From Tateyamaria omphalii (lineage in GTDB: Bacteria; Pseudomonadota; Alphaproteobacteria; Rhodobacterales; Rhodobacteraceae), in assembly GCF_001969365.1 (NCBI RefSeq), contig NZ_CP019312.1:496001-560000 (forward strand): a stretch of 64,000 nt of DNA, in the 5' to 3' direction. Of this stretch, positions 63,240 through 64,000 are shown one piece after another. Under the pieces are notes generated by a model, which was not told the origin of the DNA, did no database searches, and was given only the letters and a program-made list of their open reading frames with translations. A program made the position numbers and the translations under genes. Each line of letters starts with the position of its first letter. The first letter of the stretch is position 1.

Positions 63240-63251
63240 GGGACAGGACAA

Positions 63252-64000
63252 ATGACAATCGAGCTGAAATCGGCGGTCAAAACGATCCGCGGGATCACCC
63301 ATATCAAGCCGACCTCGCTGGTGCTGGAAACAGGGCACTTCAATGTGCTTTTGGGTCAGACGGGCGCTGGCAAGACATCCCTGATCAAGCTGATGGCGGG
63401 GCTCGATCCGCTCGCCTCGGGCGAGGTGTGGATGGACGGGCAGAACGTGTCGCGCCTGTCGACACAGAAGCGGAACATCAGTCTCGTCCACCAGTTCTTT
63501 GTGAATTATCCGCAGATGACGGTCTACGACAACATCGCCTCCCCCTTGCGGGTTGCAGGCATGGCGAAGTCCGAGATTCAGGGGCGGGTGGAAGAGGCTG
63601 CTGACATTCTGCAGCTGCGGCCCATGCTGAACCGCCGCCCGCAGGAATTGTCAGGCGGGCAGCAGCAGCGGTGCGCGCTGGCCCGCGCGATTGCAAAGGA
63701 AAGCCGGGCGGTCTTTCTGGACGAACCGCTGGCGAACCTCGACTACAAGCTGCGCGAGGAGTTGCGGGAACAATTGCCTGAGCTTTTCGCGGGACGAGGG
63801 GCGGTGGTCGTCTACGCCACGTCCGAGCCCGAGGAAGCCCTGCTGCTGGGCGGCAAGACGGCGCTGATGAACGACGGTGTTGTCACGCAATTCGGACCCA
63901 CGGCCGAGATTTACCGCAAGCCGGAAAACCTGACCGCAGCGCGCGTCTTCTCGGACCCGCCGATCAATGCCGCGCAGGTCGTGAAGGCAGGGGACCGCGC
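63252..64000 (+). CDS. ABC transporter ATP-binding protein (carbohydrate type), cut by window edge
   Basis: About 249 residues are visible; the gene continues beyond the window. ATG at 63252 follows GGGACAGG. Walker A is GQTGAGKTS, signature LSGGQQQRCALARAI, Walker B VFLDEPLANLDYKL and the H-loop region reads YATSEPEEALLLG, with Ser/Glu where His is usual; this pattern occurs in the GlpS/GlpT pair of glycerol importers. It directly follows the large binding-protein gene, so both belong to one importer operon. Confidence 0.85.
   Translation, partial: MTIELKSAVKTIRGITHIKPTSLVLETGHFNVLLGQTGAGKTSLIKLMAGLDPLASGEVWMDGQNVSRLSTQKRNISLVHQFFVNYPQMTVYDNIASPLRVAGMAKSEIQGRVEEAADILQLRPMLNRRPQELSGGQQQRCALARAIAKESRAVFLDEPLANLDYKLREELREQLPELFAGRGAVVVYATSEPEEALLLGGKTALMNDGVVTQFGPTAEIYRKPENLTAARVFSDPPINAAQVVKAGDR

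Overview
The window looks like chromosome of a marine Rhodobacteraceae (Roseobacter-type) alphaproteobacterium. This is inferred from the high G+C content, the alphaproteobacterial housekeeping genes (clpP-clpX, an NDUFA12-like complex I gene, a DUF2155 gene, GapR/DUF2312, aat, accBC), the abundance of ABC uptake systems, and several RTX calcium-binding secreted proteins.

Left part (1-28.9 kb), mostly stable chromosome. A kynureninase 3' end is followed by a complete branched-chain-amino-acid-type (HAAT) ABC transporter (227-4773). Next come a photolyase-like gene with unusual domain order (4785-6014, minus), clpP-clpX, a RidA-family gene, NDUFA12, mlaD, a DUF2155 gene, aat and accB-accC. A short RTX protein gene and a second complete HAAT transporter (14083-19327, minus) follow, the latter divergent from a ScfR/RamB-like regulator (19557). 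A response regulator, a small membrane protein and a symporter-fused histidine kinase broken by a one-base frameshift come next. Then there are a FliM/FliN-like protein, a sulfur module (TIGR01244 protein plus two YeeE/YedE-type half transporters), gapR, a decayed HxlR-like gene, a sulfotransferase-like gene and tRNA-Thr.

Middle part (29-47.6 kb), accessory and partly decayed. Just after tRNA-Thr lie an AlpA-type regulator remnant cut by an IS5-type remnant, a beta-lactamase-fold hydrolase with a membrane-bound AraC regulator, two small proteins, an RTX remnant, a 1542-residue secreted nuclease-like protein, a MalG-type permease pseudogene and an internally deleted IS3-family remnant. A regulatory block follows: a subtilase lipoprotein, an anti-sigma factor and an ECF sigma factor on the minus strand, divergent from a 1122-residue RTX protein. 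About 1.5 kb of apparently non-coding sequence comes after it.

Right part (47.6-64 kb). A compact, translationally coupled cluster (47598-52022) encodes a small 54-residue ORF, an Asp/Asn beta-hydroxylase, an alpha/beta hydrolase, a P-loop NTPase and a degenerate ABC-exporter-like protein. I recognise no named pathway, and it is my best candidate for an undescribed system. It is followed by the complete urea transporter urtABCDE (third HAAT system), a periplasmic binding protein-histidine kinase-response regulator operon on the minus strand, and the start of a sugar/glycerol-type ABC importer that runs off the right edge.

Three HAAT importers in one 64 kb window, each with a hairpin between the binding-protein gene and the neighbouring permease gene, suggest a nitrogen/organic-acid scavenging lifestyle. 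All functions are read from sequence motifs by eye; no database search was possible.
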